NCBI GenBank assembly: GCA_025356925.1
Contig: JANXQE010000524.1
Location: 1 to 9,498, forward strand
Length of the DNA: 9,498 bases
Direction: 5' to 3'
Origin: Limisphaerales bacterium
Lineage (GTDB): Bacteria; Verrucomicrobiota; Verrucomicrobiia; Limisphaerales; UBA8199
Part shown: one piece after another, positions 1-7,745 of the stretch
Layout: every line of letters starts with the position of its first letter
How positions within the stretch are numbered: the stretch's first letter is position 1
The notes under the pieces: model-generated
Databases searched by the model: none
What the model was told of the DNA's origin: nothing
The model's input: the letters and a program-made list of their open reading frames with translations, nothing else
Position numbers and translations under genes: made by a program

Positions 1-1
1 C

Positions 2-3000
2 GCATCAGGGCGTCGTCGTCGGGTTCGCGGTCTTGTGTCATCGGCAGCGGGGATTGTCGGCTTGCACCTTGAATCCTCCGGCCGCCTTTGGGTGAGTACG
101 CTCAAAGGCCTGGCCACTTACCAGGCCGGCCGGTGGACTGCGTATTCCCGAGAACAAGGTTGGACCGGTGACTATGCCCGGAGCTTTGCTGAAAACGCCG
201 GAGTGGTTTGCATCACCAGCTTCGACGGTAAAGTCTTCCGTGCGGAAGCCGGTCGCCTGAAAGAACTCCCGGACCCACCGGGCCAAAAAGGCCGCGGCTA
301 CTTCGGTCAGGTGGACCGGGCAGGCCACATCTGGGTGGTTCAGGACCATTTTTTCGGTCACTGGAACGGGAACGACTGGATCGCCTCTGAATTGGGCGGG
401 ACCGTGACCAATGGCTTCGTTGTGGCGAACCAAGCCCGGGACGGCAGTCTGCTGGTGCTCAACGGGTCGACATTGTTACGCATCGATAACGATCGGGTGT
501 TGGCGCGGACCGATGTGCCCGAGGCGATCAAGGAAGTCTGGCAAATGGATGAGGACCGCGAGGGCCTGATTTGGATCAGCACCATGGAAAACGGCCTGTA
601 TCGCTGTTCCCCATCCGGGCTGCTTCGGCACTACACCTCGACGAATGGCCTGGCGTGCGATCCGCTCCGGTGCACCTTCGAGGACCGAGAGCATAACATT
701 TGGGTCGGTACCAGCGGTGCCGGCCTGCAGCGATTTAAGCCGCGCTCTTTCATGGCTTACGACATGGAAACCGGGCTCCCTGAACGCAATGTCCGGGCTG
801 TGATCGAGGAAGCGCCCGGCAAAATGTTGATTGGAACGTATGGAAAAGGGGCCGTCCGTCTGCAGTCCGGGCGTGTGTCGAGAGTGGTGTCCCAGGACGC
901 AACCCCGTCACCGGCCTATGTGCTGAGCCTCTTAGTGGATCACAGCGGCAAGACCTGGCTGGGAACGCTGAGGGGTTTGTACGTCCTGTCCCACCAACTC
1001 CTACAGCCGGTGGCTTTGCTTGACAGTGGTGGGGAGAGGATTGCGGCGCTGTTCGAGGATTCGCGAGCAGACATCTGGATTGGCGGCAATCAAACTCTCT
1101 CGCGATTTGTTGACGGGCGATTCAAAACATTTCCCACCAATTCTGCGGTCAGTCTGAACGGCATGCGGGCTTTTGCCGAAAACCCAGTGGACCACAGCAT
1201 TTGGGCCGGGAGCGCGGACGGCCTGTTCCAGTTCCAAAACGACGTTTGGAAGGAGGTTAAGGATGCCCATGGCGAATCTATTGGACCTGTCTTGTGCCTG
1301 CATTTCGACCCGGATGGGACGTTGTGGGTCGGCGGTGCAGACGTAGGTGTTTCGAGACTGCGCGGCGGACTATGGGCCAGCGTCGGCGAGGCGCGGGGAT
1401 TGCCCTCTCGCGATATCACGTGCCTGCTGGACGATGGCTTGGGCTGTTGGTGGATGGCCTCCAACCGCGGAATTATTCGGGCTGCAAAAAAGGATGTTGA
1501 AGCGGTCGCAGATGGCACTCGGGCCAGGCTGCCTTGCCAGGTCTTCAACGAAAGCGACGGTCTGCCCGGGGCGGAGTCCCCGCGCGGTTATCAGACCATC
1601 GGCGCGAAGGACAGTCAGGGCCGGCTCTGGTTTGCCACGCTCCGGGGCGTTGCGATGGTGGATCCTCGAACCATCCTGATCAACACCAACCCCCCGCCCG
1701 TGTCTATCGAGGCCCTGCGGCTTGAGGATTTCTCTAACCAACAAAGAACCATTACCCGGTTCGATACGCAACCGGTGGTCGTGCCCTCGAACACTCGGGA
1801 AATCACGGTTCATTTCGGGGCACTGGGGCTCACCGCGCCCGAAAAAATGCGGTTCGCGTACCGGATCGAAGGCGTGGATACAGAATGGAAGGACCTGGAG
1901 AACCGGCGTGCTCTGTATTTTTATCCGCCTGCTCCCGGAACCTATTCTGTCCGGATCAAAGCGGCCAACAATGACGGCTTCTGGAACGAGGCTGGCGCTA
2001 CGCTGGCCTTCACCGTCCAGCCTTCGCTCTGGCAAACATTCTGGTTCCGGTTCCTGGTGCTCGCGACTTTATCGAGCGGCACGGGTATTACGGTGTGGCG
2101 CGTGGGCCGCGCCCGGCTGCAGAGCAAGATCGAGCGGCTTGAGCAACAGCGCGCGCTCGAGGAGGAACGCGCCCGGCTAGCCAGCGTGCTCGAGCAAAGC
2201 GAGGCCAAACTGCGGCAATCCCAGAAGATGGAAGCCATCGGCCAGCTCGCCGGAGGTGTCGCCCACGATTTTAACAATTTGTTATGCGTTATCCGCGGAA
2301 ATGCGGATCTGGTCTTAATGGCTCCAGACCAGCTTGGCGAGCAGACCGTGGATTGTCTTAAGCAGATTACGGCCGCGGCCGATCGCGCCGCCAACCTCAC
2401 ACGCCAGTTGCTCGCCTTCGGCCGGAAACAAGTCATGCGGACCGAGCCGCTCAATCTCACTGGCGTGATCGGCAATCTGACCAAAATGCTCAAGCGCATC
2501 ATTGGCGAGGACATCGAGTTGCGGTGCAACTCAGGCGAGCGGTTGCCTTTCGTCCAGGCGGATGTCGGCATGATCGAGCAAGTCCTGGTCAATCTGGTGG
2601 TCAATGCTCGCGATGCCATGCCCCGAGGTGGACAATTGGTGATTGCCACCGAATCCGTCCGGTTCGGGCCCGGCGATACCCAACACAATCCTGAAGCGCA
2701 CGAAGGGAATTTTGTTTGCTTGAGCGTGAGCGATACCGGGATTGGGATCTCCCCGGATCATCTGCCCCACATTTTTGAGCCCTTCTTCACCACGAAAGGC
2801 CCCGGCAAGGGGACCGGCCTGGGCTTGGCCACGGTTTACGGCATCGTCAAACAGCATCAGGGCTGGGTTGAAGTCGTGAGCCAGGTTGGCGTCGGCACGA
2901 CCTTTAAGATCCTCCTGCCCGCGCTGGAAGTACCCCTGATCTCCGACCCGGCCGAACCCGTGGAAACCAAGCCTCCAGGAGGCAACGAAACCATCCTCGT

Positions 3001-3361
3001 CGTGGAGGATGACGAAGCGGTTCGATCATTAACGCGGCGACTGCTCGAGGGGTTCGGCTACCGCACCTGGGAGGCCGCCTCTGGCCGCGAGGCCCTCGCG
3101 CGCTGGCGCGGTCGCGCGGACGAGATCGACCTGCTCTTGACCGACATGGTTATGCCTGAAGGTGTGACCGGACGGGAGTTGGCGGAACAAATGCGCACGC
3201 AGCGCCCGGATCTCAAGGTGCTCTTTATCAGCGGCTACAGCCCGGATGTCGCCGGCAAAGACACCGGATTCATCCATCGTAACGGCTCGCGGTTTCTTCA
3301 AAAGCCAGTTCCCCCTCGTGAATTGCTTCAAACGGTGCGGTACTGCCTGGATTCGAATTGA
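2..3361 (+). CDS. Hybrid sensor histidine kinase with two-propeller sensor (5' partial)
   Basis: Membrane-bound hybrid two-component kinase, expected to sense a periplasmic ligand and pass phosphate from His to its own receiver Asp. Numbering is from the GTG at 35. Residues 1-560 carry about 13 blade strands of the form hxWhGT..GL..(F/L), for example LWVSTLKGLATY, IWVGTSGAGLQRF and LWFATLRGVAMVDP. A Y_Y_Y domain follows at 595-660 (FAYRIEGVDTEW), a membrane helix at about 670-690, a coiled coil, then the kinase core: H-box AHDFNNLL with His744, N-box Asn857, G1 box Asp900 (SDTGIGIS), PFFTTK and GKGTGLGLA from 924. The receiver spans about 985-1105, with acidic pair Asp992/993, phospho-acceptor Asp1037, Ser1066 and Lys1090, so all key residues are present. 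The frame is open to the left edge and no signal peptide is seen. Fourteen blades are usual in this class, so I infer that roughly one blade plus the export signal lie outside the window. The GTG at 35 is probably not the true start. Confidence 0.93.
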   Translation, partial: ASGRRRRVRGLVSSAAGIVGLHLESSGRLWVSTLKGLATYQAGRWTAYSREQGWTGDYARSFAENAGVVCITSFDGKVFRAEAGRLKELPDPPGQKGRGYFGQVDRAGHIWVVQDHFFGHWNGNDWIASELGGTVTNGFVVANQARDGSLLVLNGSTLLRIDNDRVLARTDVPEAIKEVWQMDEDREGLIWISTMENGLYRCSPSGLLRHYTSTNGLACDPLRCTFEDREHNIWVGTSGAGLQRFKPRSFMAYDMETGLPERNVRAVIEEAPGKMLIGTYGKGAVRLQSGRVSRVVSQDATPSPAYVLSLLVDHSGKTWLGTLRGLYVLSHQLLQPVALLDSGGERIAALFEDSRADIWIGGNQTLSRFVDGRFKTFPTNSAVSLNGMRAFAENPVDHSIWAGSADGLFQFQNDVWKEVKDAHGESIGPVLCLHFDPDGTLWVGGADVGVSRLRGGLWASVGEARGLPSRDITCLLDDGLGCWWMASNRGIIRAAKKDVEAVADGTRARLPCQVFNESDGLPGAESPRGYQTIGAKDSQGRLWFATLRGVAMVDPRTILINTNPPPVSIEALRLEDFSNQQRTITRFDTQPVVVPSNTREITVHFGALGLTAPEKMRFAYRIEGVDTEWKDLENRRALYFYPPAPGTYSVRIKAANNDGFWNEAGATLAFTVQPSLWQTFWFRFLVLATLSSGTGITVWRVGRARLQSKIERLEQQRALEEERARLASVLEQSEAKLRQSQKMEAIGQLAGGVAHDFNNLLCVIRGNADLVLMAPDQLGEQTVDCLKQITAAADRAANLTRQLLAFGRKQVMRTEPLNLTGVIGNLTKMLKRIIGEDIELRCNSGERLPFVQADVGMIEQVLVNLVVNARDAMPRGGQLVIATESVRFGPGDTQHNPEAHEGNFVCLSVSDTGIGISPDHLPHIFEPFFTTKGPGKGTGLGLATVYGIVKQHQGWVEVVSQVGVGTTFKILLPALEVPLISDPAEPVETKPPGGNETILVVEDDEAVRSLTRRLLEGFGYRTWEAASGREALARWRGRADEIDLLLTDMVMPEGVTGRELAEQMRTQRPDLKVLFISGYSPDVAGKDTGFIHRNGSRFLQKPVPPRELLQTVRYCLDSN

Positions 3362-3520
3362 CGGGGCGCGGTCACTCTCGACCGCTCGATAGGCGTCGTT
3401 TGTTGCGCTTGTTCCCGGCTCGTTTGCTCCCGGCTCGGGCTTTGGGTGCGGCGCCTCCGTCTGAACCTCGCGCCGGAATTGGCCTTGAACTCGCCCGCGC
3501 CCGCTCCTATTGTCGGCAGC

Positions 3521-4105
3521 ATGAAACGGATTGGGATTCTTGTGGTGGGATTCGCCCTGGTTGCCGGGCCGGTGCTGCGCGCCCAAGACGCTGCGAGCGA
3601 GGAACGGTTCAATAAGTTGGCCGGTCAAATTCAGGATCTGCAAGCAGGACAGGAAGCCCTGGCCAAGCGCTTCGACGCGCTCGGAAAAGAACTCGAGAGC
3701 TTGCGCAGCCAGGCGGACAAACCCACGGGTAGCTACGCCAGCGAGGAGGATGTCAAGCGCCTGGCGGAAGCGGTCAAGGAGATCGACCGCAAGCGCCTGG
3801 AAGATTACGAAAAGATTCGGATCGAGCTCAAGAACCTCGGTAAGTCGTTGGCTGCACCTGCCCCCACTCGAAAGCCCGCCCCGACGACCATTTCAGACAA
3901 TTCAACGTCCGAAAAAGCAAACATACCAGACAAAGTTTTCGAGTACACGGTTAAGAAGGGCGACACCCTTTCCATTATCGTGCAGGCCTATCGTGACAAG
4001 AACATCAAGGTGACCATGGATCAAATCCTGAAAGCCAACCCCGGGCTCAAACCGGAGAAAATGCGCGTCGGCCAAAAAATCTTCATTCCTCCGCCGCCGT
4101 CCTAG
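3521..4105 (+). CDS. Exported coiled-coil protein with C-terminal LysM domain
   Basis: A 194-residue protein likely to bind peptidoglycan in the periplasm or at the outer envelope. Residues 1-22 form a signal peptide (MKRIGILVVGFALVAGPVLRAQ, with a charged N-terminus, hydrophobic core and small residues near the cut). Residues 25-66 and 75-108 are charged, heptad-like and probably coiled coil. A Pro/Ala/Thr/Ser linker covers 110-135. A LysM domain covers 140-190, with YTVKKGDTLSIIVQAY at its start and ILKANPGL and MRVGQKIFIP at its end. The ATG at 3521 is chosen because it begins the signal peptide; the frame opens earlier, at 3446, but that extension would bury the signal. No strong Shine-Dalgarno is visible. 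It lies 159 bases after the kinase gene on the same strand, so co-transcription is possible but unproven. No enzymatic domain is visible; the function is probably structural or tethering. Confidence 0.85.
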   Translation: MKRIGILVVGFALVAGPVLRAQDAASEERFNKLAGQIQDLQAGQEALAKRFDALGKELESLRSQADKPTGSYASEEDVKRLAEAVKEIDRKRLEDYEKIRIELKNLGKSLAAPAPTRKPAPTTISDNSTSEKANIPDKVFEYTVKKGDTLSIIVQAYRDKNIKVTMDQILKANPGLKPEKMRVGQKIFIPPPPS

Positions 4106-4320
4106 GCCCCCCGGGGAGCGCCGGCGTCTCGCGGGCGAGTTGCTGGTTCCCCCGCGGGCTGAGTCGGCAACTCACAGCTTAGGCTGCGGTTAGCTGCTCG
4201 GACTTACCGTTATTTTTTGCGCAATTGTGTTTCCCGACCCGGCATAACGGCATAGCCCCGCACGGCGCTTCCCAGAACCAGGCATTGAAACCAACCCGGA
4301 ATCGTGGTTGATTGGGCGCG

Positions 4321-5796
4321 ATGGCCAAACCCGTCAAGACGCAGTGGGATTTTGGGGAGTTGTTTCCCCCGGAATCGACCGCCACAGCCCGAAAGGTTTT
4401 ATCCGTTAGCGAGCTAACCTCGCAGGTCCGTCGGCTGCTCGAGAAAGAGGTAGGCCAGGTTTGGGTGATTGGCGAGATCACCAACCTGCGTTCCCAAAGC
4501 TCTGGTCATATTTACTTCACCCTCAAGGACAGCACCGCGCAGTTGACCTGCGTGCTGTTCCGAGGCGAAACCCAGATCGACCGCGCGCTCCTGCAGGACG
4601 GGCGCAAGGTCACCCTGGGGGGAGCGCTCACCGTGTATGAAGCGCGCGGGCAATACCAGTTGCGGGTAACGACTGTCGAACTTCAAGGGGTGGGCGCGCT
4701 TCAGATTGCTTTTGAAAAGCTTAAGCAAAAACTCCAAGCTGAGGGTCTCTTTGCTCAGGAACGGAAGCGACCTCTGCCGCGGTATCCGCAACGAATCGGG
4801 CTGGTGACGTCACCCACGGGCGCGGCGATCCGCGACGTGTTCCATGTCATCCAACGGCGTCACCCCGCTCTGGAAATCATCCTGGCGCCCTGTCGGGTGC
4901 AAGGAGACGGCGCCGGCGCCGAGATTGCGTCCGCCATCAACCTTTTGAATGAATTCAACGTTCTCTCCATCGGTGGACGAGAGGAGATGGAACGTCGCAC
5001 CGCGGTTCCCCGCGGCGCCCGGCCGGGAGACACTCCGCCCTCCTATCTGGATCTGATCCTGGTCACCCGGGGAGGGGGCAGCCTGGAAGATCTCTGGGCC
5101 TTTAACGAAGAGGTCGTAGCCCGGTCGATCTTTCAATCCGTAGTGCCGATCGTGTCCGCGGTCGGCCATGAGATTGATTTTACGATCAGCGACTTCGTGG
5201 CGGATGTTCGTGCGGCCACCCCCAGTGCCGCGGCTGAGATCATCACCGAAGGCATGTTTTCCAGTGCCCAGTTTGTGTCGGAGGTGAGCGCGCGTATTCG
5301 GCAGCTTGCCGGTCGCCAGTTGGAGGACAAAACCTACGTGCTGAGTCAAATGGGCCAGCGGTTGGCTCGACTGCACCCACGGCGGCGATTTGAGGGTTGG
5401 CTGCAGCGTCTGGATGACCTGCAAGGCAGCTTGCTCCGGTGCGTCCGGCAGAGCGCCCGCCAACAGCGCGTTGCCTGGCAGAATCTGCTCGAGCGGTTGG
5501 CTCGGGTCCGGCCCGGGTTGTTGCTCAAACAGCGCCGCGAAGTCTTTCGCCAGGCCGAGTCGCGTTTTCACCAACAGGCGTTGCATCGTTTGGGTGAAAT
5601 GAAAACCAGACTCGCTGGCCTGGAGTCTCGATTGCGTCTGCTCGGCCCGCAGCAAGTGCTGGCGCGTGGCTACTCGATTACCATGAACGCTGACACTGGT
5701 GAAGTCCTGCGCAGTGCGGAACACGCCGCCTCCGGCCAGCTTCTGAAGACCCGGCTCATGGGTGGCGAGCTCAAGAGCAGAGTTGAAGAAGGCTGA
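4321..5796 (+). CDS. xseA: Exodeoxyribonuclease VII large subunit
   Basis: Large, catalytic subunit of exonuclease VII, a cytoplasmic enzyme that degrades single-stranded DNA from both ends to oligonucleotides in mismatch repair and recombination. From the ATG at 4321 it is 491 residues. An N-terminal OB-fold DNA-binding domain covers about 25-112 (VWVIGEITNLRSQSSGHIYF). The catalytic domain follows, with IGLVTSPTGAAIRDV near 160-173, RGGGSLEDLWAFNEE at 250-264, VSAVGHEIDFTISDFVADVRA around 278-298, a long helical region, and the C-terminal motif ARGYSI at 448-453. An in-frame TTG at 4312 would add only three residues; the ATG is preferred. Between about residues 215 and 243 there is an insertion of roughly 30 residues relative to E. 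coli XseA as I remember it, just before the RGGGS motif (see findings). No xseB follows within the window, and the next coding gene is convergent. The LysM gene ends 215 bases upstream on the same strand. Confidence 0.95.
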   Translation: MAKPVKTQWDFGELFPPESTATARKVLSVSELTSQVRRLLEKEVGQVWVIGEITNLRSQSSGHIYFTLKDSTAQLTCVLFRGETQIDRALLQDGRKVTLGGALTVYEARGQYQLRVTTVELQGVGALQIAFEKLKQKLQAEGLFAQERKRPLPRYPQRIGLVTSPTGAAIRDVFHVIQRRHPALEIILAPCRVQGDGAGAEIASAINLLNEFNVLSIGGREEMERRTAVPRGARPGDTPPSYLDLILVTRGGGSLEDLWAFNEEVVARSIFQSVVPIVSAVGHEIDFTISDFVADVRAATPSAAAEIITEGMFSSAQFVSEVSARIRQLAGRQLEDKTYVLSQMGQRLARLHPRRRFEGWLQRLDDLQGSLLRCVRQSARQQRVAWQNLLERLARVRPGLLLKQRREVFRQAESRFHQQALHRLGEMKTRLAGLESRLRLLGPQQVLARGYSITMNADTGEVLRSAEHAASGQLLKTRLMGGELKSRVEEG

Positions 5797-5995
5797 GCCA
5801 TGAAGCCCAGAGCCGGGGCGGGTGGCATCATTCTCTCGCGCAAGTACTCTGAAATGCAGCTCGCCAATCTATCCGCCGCGGGCCGGGCCGTCCGGGACTG
5901 CGGTGAACGATTATTGGAAGGACGGGCTCAGGGAGTCCCTGACCAACCGGAAAGGCGAGTTGGCTCGTGGGGCTGAAAAGCGGGAGCACGCTCCA

Positions 5996-6095
5996 CGCAC
6001 TCCAAACGCTTCGCGCATTTCGGGTGCCGGCATGGTTTGAGCAGCACGCCCGCATTCGCGCGCAGCGAAGGTTTTCGCGAAGCGCGTGGAGTGCG
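5996..6095. repeat. Imperfect 20-base inverted repeat, 60-base loop
   Basis: The left arm at 5996-6015 (CGCACTCCAAACGCTTCGCG) and the right arm at 6076-6095 (CGCGAAGCGCGTGGAGTGCG) are reverse complements at 18 of 20 positions. The two mismatches are adjacent in the middle. The 60-base interval is itself GC-rich. The structure could be a folded RNA, a remnant of a small palindromic interspersed repeat, or an insertion scar. Copies elsewhere in the genome would distinguish these, but cannot be seen from one window. Confidence 0.6.
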
Positions 6096-6116
6096 CCCGG
6101 CCTGCCGGCGCTTTTT
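6093..6116 (+). terminator. Candidate rho-independent terminator
   Basis: The 5' arm GCGCCCGG pairs with CCGGCGC around a four-base loop CCTG, giving seven GC-rich base pairs with one bulged C, directly followed by TTTTT (6112-6116). This is the form of an intrinsic terminator on the plus strand. It sits about 300 bases past the xseA stop, so it could end the xseA transcript, but the distance is long. It also overlaps the right arm of the larger inverted repeat, so the fold may serve another purpose. Confidence 0.45.
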
Positions 6117-6233
6117 CTGCAGCTACTCCTGACATCCCTGCGCTGGTTGGTCGTCCAGTCGTTATCGGGGCATGAGCCTCTTCCTCGAGGGTCCAGCCTC
6201 CTGCCACCGTGACTAACGCCAGCTCAATTGATG

Positions 6234-7583
6234 CTATCGGATCCGGCTCGGACTATAACCCGGGCTCTTGCGCAGTCGATAAAAGGCGCCGACCCCGCCA
6301 GGCTGTTGCGTAAGAATAAGGTTCGGACCGTTGGTAGCGGGAGTATTTGTTAGGGGCGACCAGGGAGCGGTGGGGTCCAAAGATCCGCTGCTCTCTAACA
6401 CGTAACCGGAAGGCGAAGCTGGCCATAAGAGAATTACCCTTTGCAACGACCTCATGATTTGCAGCCTGGGGATGAAGATTCCGTTGCGAATCGTCTGGTT
6501 GCCATAATCCGCCACGTAGAACTCGCCCGACCTATCCACCGCGATTCCCCAAGGGTGCCTGAAGAGCGCGTCGCTGGCCAAGCCGTCTGAGGTGCCAATC
6601 TGCAGGGGTTGGCCGGCAATTGTGCTCACTATCCAGTCGTTGCCCGAGGGGGTGAGCTTCCGGATTGTGTCATTGCTCTGGTCGGATATGTCGACATTGC
6701 CTGCCTGGTCAATGCAAATTCCATTCGGGAAGTTAAAGGTAGCGAACGATCCAGGTCCATCATCGCTGCCTATCATACCGGAGGACCCAGCGATGGTGGT
6801 CACTATCCAATCCGTGCCAACCGGATCAATTTTCCGGATGGCTTGGTTTCCCCAATCGGTCACAAAAAGATGGCCTGCTCCATCAATGGCAATGCCATAT
6901 GGGTAATCGAATTGGGCGTAACTATTCGTGCCGTCCGTGAACCCGAAGTTCAGAGTCTGGCCCGCGATCGTGGTGACTACCCAATTGGTCCCAACCGGCG
7001 CGACCTCCCGCACCGTGAAGTTGGCGGTGTCTGCGACAAACACGTGATCATTCTTGTCGACGGCGACGCCAGTGGGGCTCCAGAATCGCGCGAGGCTGTT
7101 CGTGCCATCAACGCTTCCGTTAGCGCCTGCAAGTCCAGCGATCGTGGTGACAATCCAATTCGTGCCCGCGGGAGTCAGCTTCCGAATCGTGTGGTTGTAA
7201 TGGTCTGCCACAAAAAGGTTCCCGGCCTCATCCAGCGCGATCCCGTTGGGGCGATTGAATTGTGCGTCAGTGTTGGTGCCGTCCGCCCAACCGGAAACCC
7301 CGGCTTGCCCCGCCAGCGTGGTGACCACCCAGTTAGTCCCAACAGGTGTGAGCTTCCGAATCGTGTGATTGAGAATATCGGAAACGTAGAGGGCTCCAAA
7401 ACGGTCAACCGTCAGGCCCCCAGGGAAATCAAAGCGCGCCACATCGTTGGTGCCATCGGCCGAGCCAGCGATCCCGGCCACCCCGGCAATCGTGGAGAAG
7501 GCGAACGACCCTGTTTGGCCTGCGGCGAACCGGGGCCAGGTCAGCAGGCAAAGCAGCAGGAAGGCTGGGGTCGTTCTTTTCAT
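6234..7583 (-). CDS. Secreted six-repeat NHL beta-propeller protein
   Basis: A 449-residue exported protein with no visible enzymatic motif; NHL propellers generally bind proteins, ligands or sugars. Residues 1-22 are a signal peptide (MKRTTPAFLLLCLL, then AAG before the cut). Residues about 29-385 contain six NHL repeats of 58 residues, each with a TTIAG strand, a DGTN turn, (F)N.P.GIA(L/V)D, (L/F)(F/Y)VAD..N.TIRK and P.GT(N/D)W(I/V)VTTIAG, as expected for one six-bladed propeller. A C-terminal module of about 60 residues (VILLWPASPSGYVLESSGSL ... GAFYRLRK) resembles the short beta domain often seen at the end of secreted verrucomicrobial proteins. The frame opens earlier, at 7718, but the ATG at 7583 is chosen because it starts the signal peptide and because the upstream ATG falls inside the -35 box of the promoter at 7689-7718. 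The gene is convergent with xseA and divergent from the gene at 7945. Confidence 0.88.
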   Translation of the reverse strand: MKRTTPAFLLLCLLTWPRFAAGQTGSFAFSTIAGVAGIAGSADGTNDVARFDFPGGLTVDRFGALYVSDILNHTIRKLTPVGTNWVVTTLAGQAGVSGWADGTNTDAQFNRPNGIALDEAGNLFVADHYNHTIRKLTPAGTNWIVTTIAGLAGANGSVDGTNSLARFWSPTGVAVDKNDHVFVADTANFTVREVAPVGTNWVVTTIAGQTLNFGFTDGTNSYAQFDYPYGIAIDGAGHLFVTDWGNQAIRKIDPVGTDWIVTTIAGSSGMIGSDDGPGSFATFNFPNGICIDQAGNVDISDQSNDTIRKLTPSGNDWIVSTIAGQPLQIGTSDGLASDALFRHPWGIAVDRSGEFYVADYGNQTIRNGIFIPRLQIMRSLQRVILLWPASPSGYVLESSGSLDPTAPWSPLTNTPATNGPNLILTQQPGGVGAFYRLRKSPGYSPSRIR

Positions 7584-7688
7584 ATCCGGTCCGAAAGTGA
7601 TCCGGTTCGGTGTGATGCCCGGACTACACCACCCGCAGCTTTGCCGCGCAAGTTTAAACCTCCGGATAAAGGGGGCCCGGCAGCGCAA

Positions 7689-7718
7689 TTTATAGACTCT
7701 CGTATCGCTGGATTTCAA
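7689..7718 (-). promoter_or_regulatory. Sigma70-type promoter for the NHL gene
   Basis: On the minus strand, TTGAAA (7718-7713; consensus TTGACA, 5 of 6) is followed after 18 bases by TATAAA (7694-7689; consensus TATAAT, 5 of 6). Transcription would begin near 7682, giving a leader of about 100 bases before the NHL start codon. This is the best promoter match I saw in the window. It also argues against the longer NHL reading frame, which would begin at the -35 box. It was found by eye, without a statistical test. Confidence 0.55.
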
Positions 7719-7726
7719 CCTGCGAC

Positions 7727-7745
7727 AGCACGATTCAATCGTGCT
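7727..7745. promoter_or_regulatory. Perfect palindrome upstream of the NHL promoter, candidate operator
   Basis: AGCACGAT and ATCGTGCT form a perfect 8-base inverted repeat around a three-base spacer TCA. It lies eight bases upstream of the -35 box of the minus-strand promoter. The size and position suit a dimeric regulator binding upstream as an activator; it could equally be a hairpin without regulatory function. No regulator gene is adjacent. Confidence 0.35.

Larger units (their letters stand above)
5797..6233. other. Non-coding gap rich in inverted repeats between convergent xseA and NHL gene
   Basis: This 437-base gap separates the stop of xseA from the stop of the opposing NHL-repeat gene. 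Several short frames cross it, including one of 58 codons beginning three bases after xseA, but none resembles XseB or any family I recognise. What stands out is secondary structure: a perfect 5-base hairpin at 5983-5994 (GGAGC/GCTCC), a 20-base imperfect inverted repeat pairing 5996-6015 with 6076-6095, and a GC-rich hairpin with a T-run at 6093-6116. The part from 5797 to about 5980 shows no structure I can name. Convergent genes would need transcription termination here, which fits. Confidence 0.6.

Noticed and set aside
1942..2688. 248-codon minus-strand frame opposite the kinase core
   Set aside because: The plus strand there encodes unmistakable kinase motifs; the antisense translation is low-complexity Ser/Arg with no family match.
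3408..3437. Imperfect 15-base tandem repeat (CCCGGCTCG twice) before the LysM gene
   Set aside because: Only two short copies with mismatches in GC-rich DNA; no promoter or operator context, so it is likely chance.
3029..3643. 204-codon minus-strand frame across the kinase/LysM junction
   Set aside because: It overlaps the receiver domain and the LysM signal peptide in antisense and has no recognisable content.
4211..4260. Promoter for xseA (TTGCGC followed by CATAAC)
   Set aside because: The spacing is about 20 bases and both boxes are poor matches; not supportable.
4810..5724. 304-codon minus-strand frame opposite xseA
   Set aside because: It is antisense to well-conserved XseA and shows no domain; long shadow frames are expected in GC-rich DNA.
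5800..5976. 58-codon frame starting three bases after the xseA stop, candidate xseB
   Set aside because: The translation lacks the XseB pattern, is rich in Gly/Arg/Ala like random GC-rich DNA, and has no family resemblance.
6627..7340. CRISPR-like array suggested by regular repeats
   Set aside because: The 174-base period matches the 58-residue NHL repeat exactly and the repeats are degenerate at codon level; it is a coding repeat.
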